Source: Plasmopara viticola
Lineage: Eukaryota > Oomycota > Peronosporomycetes > Peronosporales > Peronosporaceae
Assembly: GCA_001695595.3 (NCBI GenBank)
Contig: MBPM02000014.1
Coordinates: forward strand, 1,054,001-1,118,000
Length of the DNA: 64,000 nt
Reading direction: 5' to 3'
A program made the translations under genes and the position numbers. Shown piece after piece: positions 20,191-31,284 of this stretch. The notes below the pieces were generated by a model that saw nothing but the letters and a program-made list of their open reading frames with translations, was not told the origin of the DNA and ran no database searches. Positions within the stretch are counted from its first letter, which is position 1. Every line of letters starts with the position of its first letter.

Positions 20191-21274
20191 GCAGGTGGCT
20201 GTCATTTACGAATATGCCATAAGTCTTTTGCAGCAATCAAGTGGTATGCCCCTCCACCAAAAGGACGATCTTGATACTGAACTGATCCTTCATTTGCTTG
20301 AATCGTTGGTTCACCGAGCTGAAAGTCTCGTGGCATGAATAGTGTGGAAGACGTTTGGAATCGAACTGGATCAGTCTTTACCAGCACTAACGGATTTTGT
20401 CGACATCATATCCTTGGAGTTGGATTTATGGGAGCGTGCGCTGTCCTTGATTCGTAGTCAAAAGCGCTCGGATCTGCTCGATTTGCTCTTTACTTGGTTG
20501 ATGAAGAGTCATCGTTTGAAGGAGCTGGTACAAGGTGTTACGCTCCTGCCGGCAGAGGAAAAACTTTTCCATTCTTAAATGATGGAAAAGGATGTTCACG
20601 CGGACGAAGACATACTACGCGATGATAATATTAAGCGTGTGGACTTCCTCGTCATGTACTATATTCTGAGAAGTAAGTTTGAACAGGCTTGGGATGTACA
20701 TCACGAACACTTGGCATTAATTCGAGCGACATCTCGTGGTGATACAGAGATCGCAATGACCATCTTAAATCAGCCAAGCTTTCGCATCCGAGCATCTTTG
20801 CTGTCCAACATGTGTGCTGAGCCTCCTGTAAAAGATTTTACGCACAGAAGTTGACGAATGCGTTCAGAGGATCAACGTTGCCGCAATTCCAAGCCTGCCC
20901 TGTTAGATAAGAATGAGATGGAAGATGTATCTGGACACGGTACACCAAACCCCTCGGGACCTTTAATAGGAGAGCCTAAAGCCGCAAAAAGTCACAAGAA
21001 AGAGAAGGAGGAAACTATCACCGCGAACGCACTTTTATCGAACCAGACTGAGCATTTAACACATTTTCAGGACATGCCCGAGGGTGGCGAGTTTGCGTAT
21101 CAACCAGGTATTCTCTCGTCTCGGCAAGGATCTTGTGAGACGACCCGATCGTTTGGTTCAGCCACGCCTTCAATGACGGGCCAGAAGACCTCAACATCAA
21201 CGAAAGACAAGAAAAACGTCAGCTCTATAGACGTGACGAAATATTGGAATACAAATTTGTCTATACTTTTATAA
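20191..21274 (+). pseudogene. Captured gene fragment, possibly ELYS-like nucleoporin, with three in-frame stops
   Basis: One reading frame runs from 20192 to 21274 and is interrupted only by TGA (20336), TAA (20576) and TGA (20852); no frameshift is needed. The translated part is helix-rich (DLDTELILHLLESLVHRAES, LWERALSLIRSQKRSDLLDL, VDFLVMYYILRSKFEQAWDV) and then becomes hydrophilic and Ser/Lys-rich. The alternating helical pattern and FLVMYYILRSKFEQA recall the ELYS/MEL-28 nucleoporin domain, which anchors nuclear-pore assembly to chromatin; this identification is tentative. The fragment begins exactly at the edge of the palindromic element termini and ends inside the right arm of the inverted repeat. 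It therefore looks like a captured or duplicated internal piece of a gene, without its own start. Confidence 0.5.
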
Positions 21275-21363
21275 GTTTTCTCTGTATCTTTCAAGGTTCC
21301 TTATAAGTTTTCTCTGTATCTTTCAAGGTTACTTAAGCTTTTTTCTTACATTTATTTCTCCGG
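21241..21363. repeat. Right arm of inverted repeat
   Basis: Reverse complement of 19901-20030. It contains two tandem copies of TATAAGTTTTCTCTGTATCT plus TTCAAGGTT. It ends in TATTTCTCCGGG, which is also the target site of copy F. Confidence 0.8.
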
Positions 21364-21702
21364 GCTTCGGAAAAGGTTGGGGTGACGCCCTCCTTCCAAG
21401 CGCGGGGGCTAAATGCTCGCGCGCTTTGGGCAGGTGTTCTCGGGCATCTGCAGGTCTCTAAAGAGTCTCACCCTCGACGCGACGGTCTCCAGCACCAGGG
21501 CGCCACCTGGGCTCTTACAAGTCAGAGCTAAACAAAATAATGGAAGACCCTCCTGACGTCGGTGCTGGCTGAACTGCCCGCCGAACGAGACCCGACGTAT
21601 GCGGACACCACTCTATACCGTGGACTAGCCAGACTGAGCCTAGCACGCGCATAACTTGGCAACGCGATAACGTAATACAATACAATACAATATTTCTCCG
21701 GG
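21353..21702 (+). mobile_element. Short LINE-derived element (SIDE), copy F, with 12-bp target duplication
   Basis: The element at 21365-21690 is flanked by TATTTCTCCGGG at 21353-21364 and 21691-21702. The 5' end is on the left and the AATAC-repeat tail on the right. It has the family's two junctions; one base is missing in the middle segment (CTCTTACAAGTCAG). It lies in the opposite orientation to copy D across the captured gene fragment. Confidence 0.92.
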
Positions 21703-24700
21703 TGTTTTTTATAGCAATACAATAACAATAATGATAAAAGTTAATGTAATTTTTTTTAATATTTTCTAATATAAAAAAATCTTATTTCAATACTAGAATG
21801 GAGTAGTTGTATTTAGAGACGATCGAGAAATTCAAAAGGGTAAATTTGAAAAAATACTGGTATTTTGTCACCATGCAGCTTAATATAAACGACACTATTA
21901 TAAAGAAACAAAAAGTATTTTAAATAATGTAGATATCATCATAAGATAAAGTAATCGGTCCCGATCTAAGCCTCAATGCATAAAACACATTCTCTCACAG
22001 GTGATCTAGCCTTGACAGCGGCGCTTTTTCTGCTGCCGTTCGTCGCACCCATAGAGCGCTGCATAGCCGATCGCTCGTCGTTTTTCCTGCACCCTCTGCT
22101 AAATGCTGTGGCAATGCTTGTTTGCCTTTTCAGGTACGCTGTGCCACAAAACAGACTCAATAACTTTCTCAGCGCACTTCATCACTCTTTGAGGTGGTTG
22201 AGGCGTCCCTTCCACCATGAAAACGATGAAGGTACTGTGGGTAGACGGGACAACAGAAGACGATGCAATGAACCTACGTTAAGGCCGATGCAGCCCGCAC
22301 AGCCGATGCAGAGATCAATTTTGTTGCGCTTTGTACTGTCGATGACTGAGGACACTCTACTTGGTCTACTGGTATTAAGTTTAATTGTTTGTTCATGCCA
22401 AACTTAATATTGTCATCCTGTTCTGTAACAATGACCTTATGTCGCGATCGCTATCAAATTATCAGCTTCCATACGTGCAATTTTGCAAAGGTATTCGCAT
22501 TTCGAATGTTCTATATATTACAAAACACTTAAATCCATTGGTGTTCGCTTCAGCCAATCATAGATCATTATCGTATCTTATGGGTACTCCATTGAGGAGG
22601 AGATGGGCTTGTTAGCAGCTCCCTGAATAATTTGTGCATCAAACAAGAGTGGAATTAACCCGTTTTCTCTAATAGCTATCAAAAACATCAATACTTACCC
22701 TCGTCAAATGATCTCTGCAGTCGCCGATTAACAAAACGTGTGTGTCAAACTAAATTTCGGTAGCTGTTGCGCAAGAGAATTTGTGAGATCGTTAAGACGA
22801 AACGAATGACTAAGGTATGCTGAAGAAGATATATGAGCCCAGTGTGTGGCAAACTAGTTGGTAGTAACTATGTCGTGCAGCATTAGGCACGTACTGCTTA
22901 AAACAACACGAAGCTAGCAGTGTCTAGGACTGGCGAGACAACAGCGAAATAGTGCGTGGTCTATAGATTACTGCCTGACGCATACTAGCAGATAATGCTA
23001 TATGTATAAAAAGATTACCAAAAACTTCATGAATAAGCCTTAATCAAATTAGGTAAGAGCTACGCTTACTTGTAGCCTCAATACTAATTCTAGCTCTTGG
23101 AGTCAAGCAGAACGCGATTCGCGACTCGTATTGATTCTAAATAACCAACCAATGTTAGAGACGTGAGCTCATGCTCTCTAAATGCAAATATTAATGGCAG
23201 TCTCGCTGCATCTGGAATATTGACACTCAGCACAAATAGTCTGATGATTCCAAAGGCAATCGTAGGCGTTTAACTACTTAATATTTCTTCCGTAAATATT
23301 TTCGTGTGTCTGTGTCACCACGCATAATCTCGCGAGTCGGCGATGTGCCACTTACTCCAAATGCCTTGACCACGATTTTTGTGGCTTTAATTTCTCTTCG
23401 TTTTATTCGAGACCTTAGTTCCTACCATTGGTCCCGAAAAAATTTAACAAACGTCTTTAAAGCATTCGGGCAGGCTTAACTTAAAGTGTGACTACCGTGT
23501 CAACACGCGCCTAAACTGGGTGTGAGACGGTCGAGTTTACTTAAAGCCACTGTCCGAAAAAGCTCCATAGTGTATTGAGGCAGTCCCAAGAATGGATCAG
23601 ATAGCTACAAATCTCGCGATAAAGACCTTCGGTCCTAGCATTTGTATTCTGGTAGCTTATATCTCTATTACCCTTGTCACCTATAGACACTATAGAGAAG
23701 TCACTTAGACGATGCTTTGTACCTGATTCCAAACGCAGATTACTAGCGTTTTTTTCGACTCTCAAGTGCCGAGCTTCATTGTACTACTTCTTGTTGTATT
23801 CATTGCCGTCTCTATGTTGCTTTCTTTTGTGTTGCAGAACTTGTCGCACTCTTAAATACAGTAAACGTTGGCTAAATTCGACAGTTCATTGCCCTTTAAC
23901 TACGTCTGTGTACAGAGCCTTCTGTGCAATATTTTGAATAAAAATTAGTTGATTTTGTTTGGCAACTGGAAAAACGATACCATCAATCCATTAAATCTTC
24001 ATGAGACAATCTTTTCTAGTGGTAACGACCCTCATCCACATGTAGATCGACAATGCGCACGTCATTACCAGTCCTAAGTGACCCAAGCCTGGGTAACAAT
24101 ATGTGGCAATGCTGCAAAAAGCTAAAATATAGCTAATTCGTGAATGAAATTGGACTAAGACAGATTTATGTCATCAGCAATGTTGAAAGATGCAAAGAAA
24201 AGACACCTAGAGTGTCATCACTCCTGACTTCAGGCATTTAAACACAGTATCAACTGTGGATAATTGTCTTAAACAAGCCATGAGAACCCCAAAGCGCTGG
24301 ATGCCGATTTGCGCAACTATGATAAATGATCGATTTTGTTTAATCCCTAAGCTGTAGTTCCAATTTTCACGAGTTGCGGATTTGATTAAGCCTCCAAGCC
24401 CGCTTGGATAAGCCCAATAAGCAATGCTCATCGTAAAAAGGCTCTATGCGAATAGGGTTCGTTGTATGCCAGAACATCAAGGCCACACAACGTATCAGTT
24501 TAAAGAGAGCACCGAGAGGGCCGAAGGAAATTGAGCCTGCACCAAGATTTGTCAGCAAAATCAAGCTAGATGGGATTTTTATGGCATAGCTTAACGAGAC
24601 ATGTGAAGCCGACATTGCTGCTGAGGTAACGGTCATGTCACCTGAAATGACACCGACGCTTCAAAATACCTTGATGAAGCGGCCGTGGAATACATTGAGA

Positions 24701-25786
24701 AGAAAGATCCTTTAATCGACATCCAGAATGACAAGTCAGATTTGTAACGGCGTTTAGTACTCACTTTTGGTAAGCTTCATACGGCCATCACCCCAAAAAC
24801 GACGACTACAAAAGATATGTTGCAAAAAAATAAGGTTATTTGAAATCGTACAGCAGAGCATTCAGTGTCGTTTGTGACGCATAACTTTTGGCATCGACTT
24901 GTCACTGCTTATAGTAGAAACCGAGGGGTGAATTTAAATTGGCCGCTTCAATACCGTTTATGACGAAGTGCTTGATGCAATGAAGTATGTTCCCATCAGT
25001 CAAGGGACATCTGCTTACCTTCGAGCCATTCATGGTTTATACGGATCAAGCTAAATGAGGCATTGCTACACAGTCATCTCAACTCGCTTAGACAACGGTT
25101 GGATGACTCTTAATTTGCAGAATGTTTCTTCATAGTGAAGCAGAAAACTTCAAATGTACGTTGCCGCATCCCTCGGACCATGAGCAAGCTCACATTACAA
25201 GTGTGATCGCGTCATTACTAGGTTCATTCCGTGGCATATATTGGCTAGATGGCATGTGCGTAGCTGTGCTAAAGGTAACGGGTATTGAGCAACTAGATTG
25301 TCAACCTGCCACTTAAAAAAGATATAAACAGATATGATCCCACCTTTCCACAATAGTCAAACGCGCAATTAAAACTTCTCGCAAATCTTGCTGGCTTGAA
25401 TGAGCGGCTGCTTCTGTAATCGATTCGGCTGCTAGAAGGTTTGATTGCGTCGTGGCGCTTGATCGCTAGGAGAAACTACACCCTCTGATAGCCCTGGTTG
25501 TATCATCTAGTTTGCTACCCAAGCATGTGATTTCTTCATCAAAAAGAAGGAAAAACTATAAGCATCTTTGCCAATAGAAATGTAGACTATAATGGCCATA
25601 AACACGATGTTCAGGCGCGCTTGAAGTTTGCGCTCTTTTGTCTTGAAGGTTGGGCTTCCAGCTCGCACAAAATCAAAGTATTATTTTAGTCGAGTAAAGT
25701 ATATCCTGAAGACATGATATATCAGCTTATGACGTCTAGCAGCGCCCACACTCCCATGTCTGCAAGCAACGAAACACACAAATTTT
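21703..25786. other. Gene-poor, AT-rich tract
   Basis: Stop-rich sequence. A 143-codon plus-strand frame at 21976-22407 begins with a hydrophobic stretch but matches no family I know, and the opposite strand is also partly open. Short coding-like pieces appear around 24640-24750 and 24945-25060 (FNTVYDEVLDAMKYVPISQG) without an identifiable family. No intact gene, RNA or LTR is visible. Confidence 0.5.
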
Positions 25787-26170
25787 ATGTATAAAGTATA
25801 TGGATATGAAGAAAGGAGGTCCTTAACTATCGATGAACCACTATCTGTACAGATGAATGCAATTCTGTTCGTGGACAGCCTATATGTAGGCCCGCTACGT
25901 TCAGCTCTTCAAAGTGCAGGTAACAACGATGAAGCCTCTCGTGTATAACTCTTTACACCTCGGGCAGCAACAACAGAAAACGAAGCGATTGAAATTGCTT
26001 CAAAGAGGGTTATAGCTCTAGACAGGCTTGTTCCTGCAAAATGCCTTGGGTGGTCGTCCTACCGGACAGTGTCCGCGGATCTACAGACAACGTTTAGTCT
26101 AAACAAGCTTAAGCGCTGCCGCGCAACTCAACTATTGCAATGTCTGGCCGCTGCTGGCGATGACATTTGA
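25787..26170 (+). pseudogene. Unidentified gene remnant, one in-frame stop
   Basis: A single frame runs from an ATG at 25787 through a TAA at 25946-25948 to a TGA at 26168-26170. Its composition is protein-like: YEERRSLTIDEPLSVQMNAI, then AIEIASKRVIALDRLVPAKC and LNKLKRCRATQLLQCLAAAG. I do not recognise the family. The helix-rich C-terminal part and low frequency of rare codons argue against chance. It is probably an eroded fragment of a host gene. Confidence 0.4.
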
Positions 26171-29100
26171 TTTAAACTTTCTACTTACGCAGCCAACGCA
26201 GTGAACCTTTTATTTTACTCAAACTTTTTAATGAACAGCCGGCAGGAGTCGCACTTCAGATCTGATTTGTTACCAGTGATCACCTGGGAGCAAAATAAAG
26301 TTCTTACGACAAGGATTTCGTTGATACACACATTGAAACCGTCTTGTCTAAAAATCTTGATAGCTTGCAAAGGAGTCGTTATTGTCCCCAATTGTGTAAA
26401 GTGTCTGGCGTGCTGATAAATTTCGCGCACTGGCACACGATTTCGGGCAGCCAAATATGTCTACTGGTGCATCAAGAGAAGCAAACAGAAAATAATCATG
26501 TTTAGCCTGAATAGCTAAGAAGAAGATTGTGATTGATCTTTGGGTCAAACTAAACCAAGCTGTCAATTCGTCATTTCTTGACAGCACCGATCTATTTTTC
26601 TCGACACAAATTGGGACGTATCGAGCTAGAGTACACCGTGGCTGAGCCCAAATCAATTGTCAGAGCAAGGAAGTGTATGAAAGCCGCCCAATCTCGCACA
26701 ACAAAGTCGTGTTATTGATTTTGTTGGACATCAGCATCTTCGAATAAAAGCTTGAGAAAGTATTTGTCCGAAATAAGTATGCGAGAAATCAAGGTACTGG
26801 TACATCTTCTAGCGTGTCAACATCTCTGCGCTCTTTTTTAGTGGGTAAAAACGGTCCGCCATTTAGCATTGGTACACTTAAATGTGGCTGACAAAGCCAA
26901 AGGGTTGGTATAACAACACTTAGAAAATTAGTGACAAAATTCCATTGTGGGGACAAAGCTCTGTACAAAAAGCTGGGCAACACAGCTCCATTAATGAATA
27001 ACAAAGTGCCATTAAGGCTTTTGGTCTAGAAGAGATTGAAGATGGGATATGCTCATACAAGTAAATCCAATAAGGCAATCGATTTCGAGAAAAGACTTAT
27101 CCATGATTCTTTCATGGCTAGTGATGGGACGCTATTTACATACAGTTGAGAATTTATTCGGTTGTTGTATCACGGCAAGCGCGCTTTAATAAAAGTACTG
27201 TCGTAGGATTCTGAGCAACTAAGCTTAAAGCAACTGAGCTTCAAATGGAAACACCTCTCGAGAATGCGAACGGTATTCTATCCTTTGAGCGAATATATCT
27301 TGAATTAGACATACGAAAAGAGTTGCTAGCGCCTTGGCTAAACGATCCTGAAGGATTTCAGAGATCTAATAGATTTATGATCCAAAGAATGCTTATGTGG
27401 TGTCAAGAGACCCAGAAGCGAAACTCTTACCTTATATAGGAGTAAGGCACGGAGTGCTGTGTCACCGGGAATAGTCACGGCAGCGAGAGTAGCGGGGGAA
27501 AATGTTGCTTTCTTTGGTAAAAAGATGAAAACTGGTAGGGTGTGGGATTTGACATGTTTGCACCCGCCACCAAGCTTTGTAGACTAATGAAAACAGCGCA
27601 ACGGTTTGTGCACGAATTTCCAATCCAAGTTTTCAATTAGGTCAACAATAAGTTTGGGCGTGCAACTTATGGTAAAAGCATTATGAAGTCTGCCTAATTT
27701 TGTAAAACTGAATTTAAGTCGTAAGAAAAAACGCTCAAGCTAATACATACTAACATTGTATTGTATGAGTTGGACGCTGATATGCAGCCTCAATCTTTTC
27801 CACCATAAAATCTAAAAACTATCTGCAGGCCCCCTCTGTGTTAAAGGCTGTATGGCTTCTTGTGTTCGACCTTCATTTCAACACCTTCCAACAAACTCTT
27901 GTAACACCGAAATCATTGATATGCAGATTTGAGAGCGATTGCTTGCTTTCCATCTGTCAAAGTGGTGGTGGCCACTGCGAGTTGCCGTAAATGAGTTAAA
28001 CTAGACGGTAATTTTGTGATTTTCACTTCCGCTTTCGCACCCACTTACTTCGTGTAGGCACGTTTGGCATTTCCACGCGATATATTTAAAGTTTTTTCTA
28101 ATGGATTCGAATACTTGCGTTAAATAAGTATTGTCACTCAGATAAATTTCATATTTTGTACACTTTATCCATGCCATCCATACAAGACCGCAGCATCGCT
28201 GTTTATAATGGGTTGAGTAAAAAGTATCTGCTCATGGTTTTTATGGTTACTGCCAAAGCTGCAAACTCGTTTTTAAAAGGCTATCGCGATCCACTCTGCT
28301 AACCATCTTTTTGAGTAGCTTTGGTCGTTATGGTGCCTTGTTTAATGTATCGACTTGAGAATTCGGCTTGGCTGAATTATCGGTCCTAAACAGATTATGC
28401 GACTTGACTGCTAGTCCAATCTTGATCGTCGTCACATCTACTAGAAATAACGTGCGTGTAAACCTCTAAAACATAGCGTGCGTAACTACTAGATCAAGAA
28501 GTCTTTAATGCATATTAACAAAGCTTTGCAATCTGCATCTTACCCACGGTGTAGAGGTTCAAACGCATACACGCCTTCACTATTTAACCTACTTGATTTT
28601 CTAATTCTTTAACCCTATGAGCTCTGTGACTGAAGTCTCTGTGAGACCCGACTAGATGCATCAATTAATCATGCTACCATCTCAACCAATATCCCGCTGA
28701 TATGACTAAGAAAATGTTGTTTGTGGGTAGATCATGTTTTTTCAACACGTAGATCAATAGCCATTTTGGTCCACCAAGTTGATTTTCCCACAAGATCATC
28801 ACAAGCAAATAATACTGATTTTCTGACTTCGTATCGAAATGACTGTAACTAGGTGATCCAGACAGAAAAAGTGAATTTCAAAGCTCTACTGAGCAAATGA
28901 AGGCTCAACGCAGTAGTCAGTGTGCTATACTAGCTTTGGGCTACTAGATTTCTTGCAAAAGTGTAATAAAGAGTGTTTTTTGTGCATTTTGGTGAGCAGT
29001 TGGTGTTCTACATGATGAGCCATATATATTGGACATGAACACCACAGTACTAAGCGGCGAAATTGAGTCTTCTACGCTATTTTTGATGCCTTAAATGTTC

Positions 29101-29453
29101 GAAATCAGGATCTCACAAAAGCTTTTCTTACTTCTACATACGACAAAACGAAAAAGTCAGTCAATTTTTGGGCCTTGCTTTTCGCCTGAATAGAATCGAT
29201 TCAGCGCTTCGTCAGTGCAATGGACGCTTTTTTATTTGTTTCAGTCCTCCATGACTTCATATCATTTTTCTGAAAGGTATATGCTTGTCTATACTCTCCT
29301 AAGCTCTTACTGCATTTTTTGTCATGCAATAAATCAGACGATTTCGTATCGCCTTCTTAGCAAGCGGAATCGGTCAAAACTTGGCGAATACTGTTGCTCA
29401 GTTGTTTCAAACCCTCATTCGTTTCGGTCGAGACAGAATAATGCGAAGACAAC
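26171..29453. other. Gene-poor, AT-rich tract
   Basis: Only short frames occur. The best is 27245-27439 (+), 64 codons from an ATG, with protein-like composition (SFERIYLELDIRKELLAPWL) but no recognised family and no continuation on either side. No element termini or RNA genes were found. Confidence 0.45.
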
Positions 29454-30877
29454 CTAAATTTGATATACCATTACAGGAGAGTTCAAGAAGCTATTATATC
29501 TGTAAGCGGGGCCTGGGCAGTGTACAAACCTGTGCTGTAACGACACCAAATCTTCTGACGGCTGATCGATTTTCGAGATAATGTCGATCCACTTATGATT
29601 AGATCGAGCTTTGGCCACTCGGTGTCGAAGCTCATCCCGAAGCAGAACCTGGTCGACTGTCGACGTACCAGATGAGCCCGTTGGATCAAACACGAAGCCA
29701 ATTGACTGCAAAAAAAACATAAGTCTGCTTAAAAGAAACGAAACTTGTAATTGTACCACGTACGGCTTGTGTTTTCACCAACATCGCGATCGCTAGCTTT
29801 TCGATGGCGTTTCGGTCCTTGTTCGGGCGGTAGATTAAGCCAGGCGTATCTGCAATCTGCAAGCAATAGTTGAGAACCCCGTTGCGATCAAAGGAAACTT
29901 CGCCGCTAATCAGTGTTTTGTCAAAAAATCACTCATTACTTGATATGAGATGCCTTCGACAAATATGTGGCCGATCGTTATTCCACGCGTTGTGAACGGG
30001 TAGTTAGCCACCTATACACAAGCGTGACCAAAAGCGTTACCAAATAAAAAAGGGGATTGGCTTCATTGTTTACCTTTGGAGAAGCGGTCGACAGGGCGCG
30101 CACTAACGATGATTTTCCTGTCGACGTAGACACAGTCGTAATACACAAGTATGAAAGCGTCAAACTCATAGGTATCTGAAAGTTTGCAACATACCGACGT
30201 TTGCGGCTCCTACTAAAGCAAAAATAGGCTTGTCCAGGTCTACAAGGGGAAGTCCACGTAGAACCTTTACCATGCTCGCCACTTCCTGTAACTTGTCCGC
30301 GTTGTCATTAACAGCATTTTTGAGCTCCTGCATTTTGCACCAAAGACTTCAGCCCTAGACATGATAGACTTCATTGCCTCGAGGGCTGTCAGCTCTCACC
30401 TCCATGCAACGTAAACCACAGTCGGTTGCCTCCTTCTTTGTGCGAAGCTCCTGGCACTCAAGCTCGAACTTTTTTCCTGTGTTGTGTAGTAATGCATACA
30501 CGTTGCGTAGAATCTGAATATGTTTCTCGTACGTTCCTTCGCCCAGCGTCAGCACCACCACCTCTTGCTCAAACGGGTGCATGTGCTTGAGCGCTGGAAA
30601 ATTCAACGAGACTTGGCGCGTGACATTCGAAAGCTTTCCCAGATGCATATTAATGCAGCGCGATGTGTGATTTCTAGCACGCTTAATAGGGTCTCCAATG
30701 CGGTCGCACTCGCTCACAGATGCCCGCCAGAATTTCATCTCCAGAATTTCTAACGCCGTACGGACGTACGGCAGTCTGCACCGCACACTTGGCATAAGCA
30801 ACCATTTTTCGGTTTAAAAACTTTGCTCACCTCTGCAGCGCGCCGTGTGCCACAGCAATCGACGCGCGCTGCGCCAT
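29454..30877 (-). CDS. NOG1/Obg-type GTPase, organellar type, seven exons
   Basis: Exons, in transcript order: 30877-30831, 30775-30400, 30327-30195, 30117-30074, 30011-29940, 29856-29764, 29705-29454. The six introns are 55, 72, 77, 62, 83 and 58 nt, and all are GT...AG. The product is 338 residues. A short basic start (MAQRASIAVAHGALQR) suggests a mitochondrial or similar presequence. The NOG1 N-terminal helical domain follows (FPALKHMHPFEQEVVVLTLG). GTPase motifs: G1 GAANVGKSS (181-189, spliced through Gly186), G2 YPFTTRGITIGH (204-215), G3 ADTPGL (226-231) and G4 SKID (299-302). Cytosolic NOG1 acts in 60S ribosome assembly. The HPFE...LTLGEG signature fits the shorter organellar relatives. 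The last ~25 codons are uncertain: another frame (STGLYTAQAPLTDIIAS) looks more family-like, so an end frameshift or an unseen splice is possible. Confidence 0.85.
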
Positions 30878-30963
30878 ATTTTAACTTATAATTGTGGACA
30901 TTTCGAGCGTCCGTAAATTGTGGAAAGACAATTGTACATAATCGAGGTAAAAATCAAACCAGA

Positions 30964-31284
30964 TTGTATTGTATTGTATTACGTTATCGCGTTGCCAAGT
31001 TATGCACGTGCTAGGCTCAGTCTGGCTCGGCATAGAGTGGTGTCCGCATACGTCGGGTCTCGTTCGGCGGGCGGTGCAGCCAGCACCGAGGTCGTGAGGC
31101 TCTTCCATTATTTTGTTTAGCTCTGACTTGGTAAGAGCCCAGGTGGCGCCCTGGTGCTGGAGACCGTCGCGTCGAGGGTGAGACTCGTTAGAGACCTGCA
31201 GATGCCCGAGAGCACCTGCCCGAAGCGCGCGAGCATTTAGCCCCCGCGCTTGGAAGGAAGGCGTCACCCCAACCTTTTCCGAAG
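30964..31284 (-). mobile_element. Short LINE-derived element (SIDE), copy G
   Basis: Minus-oriented short copy with ATTGT-type tail on the left and its 5' terminus on the right. It has both family junctions and a private 7-bp deletion (AGTCCAC missing after CTGGCT). No clear target-site duplication could be read. Its tail end lies about 87 bp upstream of the NOG1-like ATG at 30877, inside the expected promoter region of that gene. Confidence 0.88.

Noticed and set aside
21976..22407. 143-codon frame with a hydrophobic start, considered as a secreted protein
   Set aside because: No RxLR, LFLAK or other effector motif, low-complexity Arg/Pro-rich tail, and the opposite strand is open as well.
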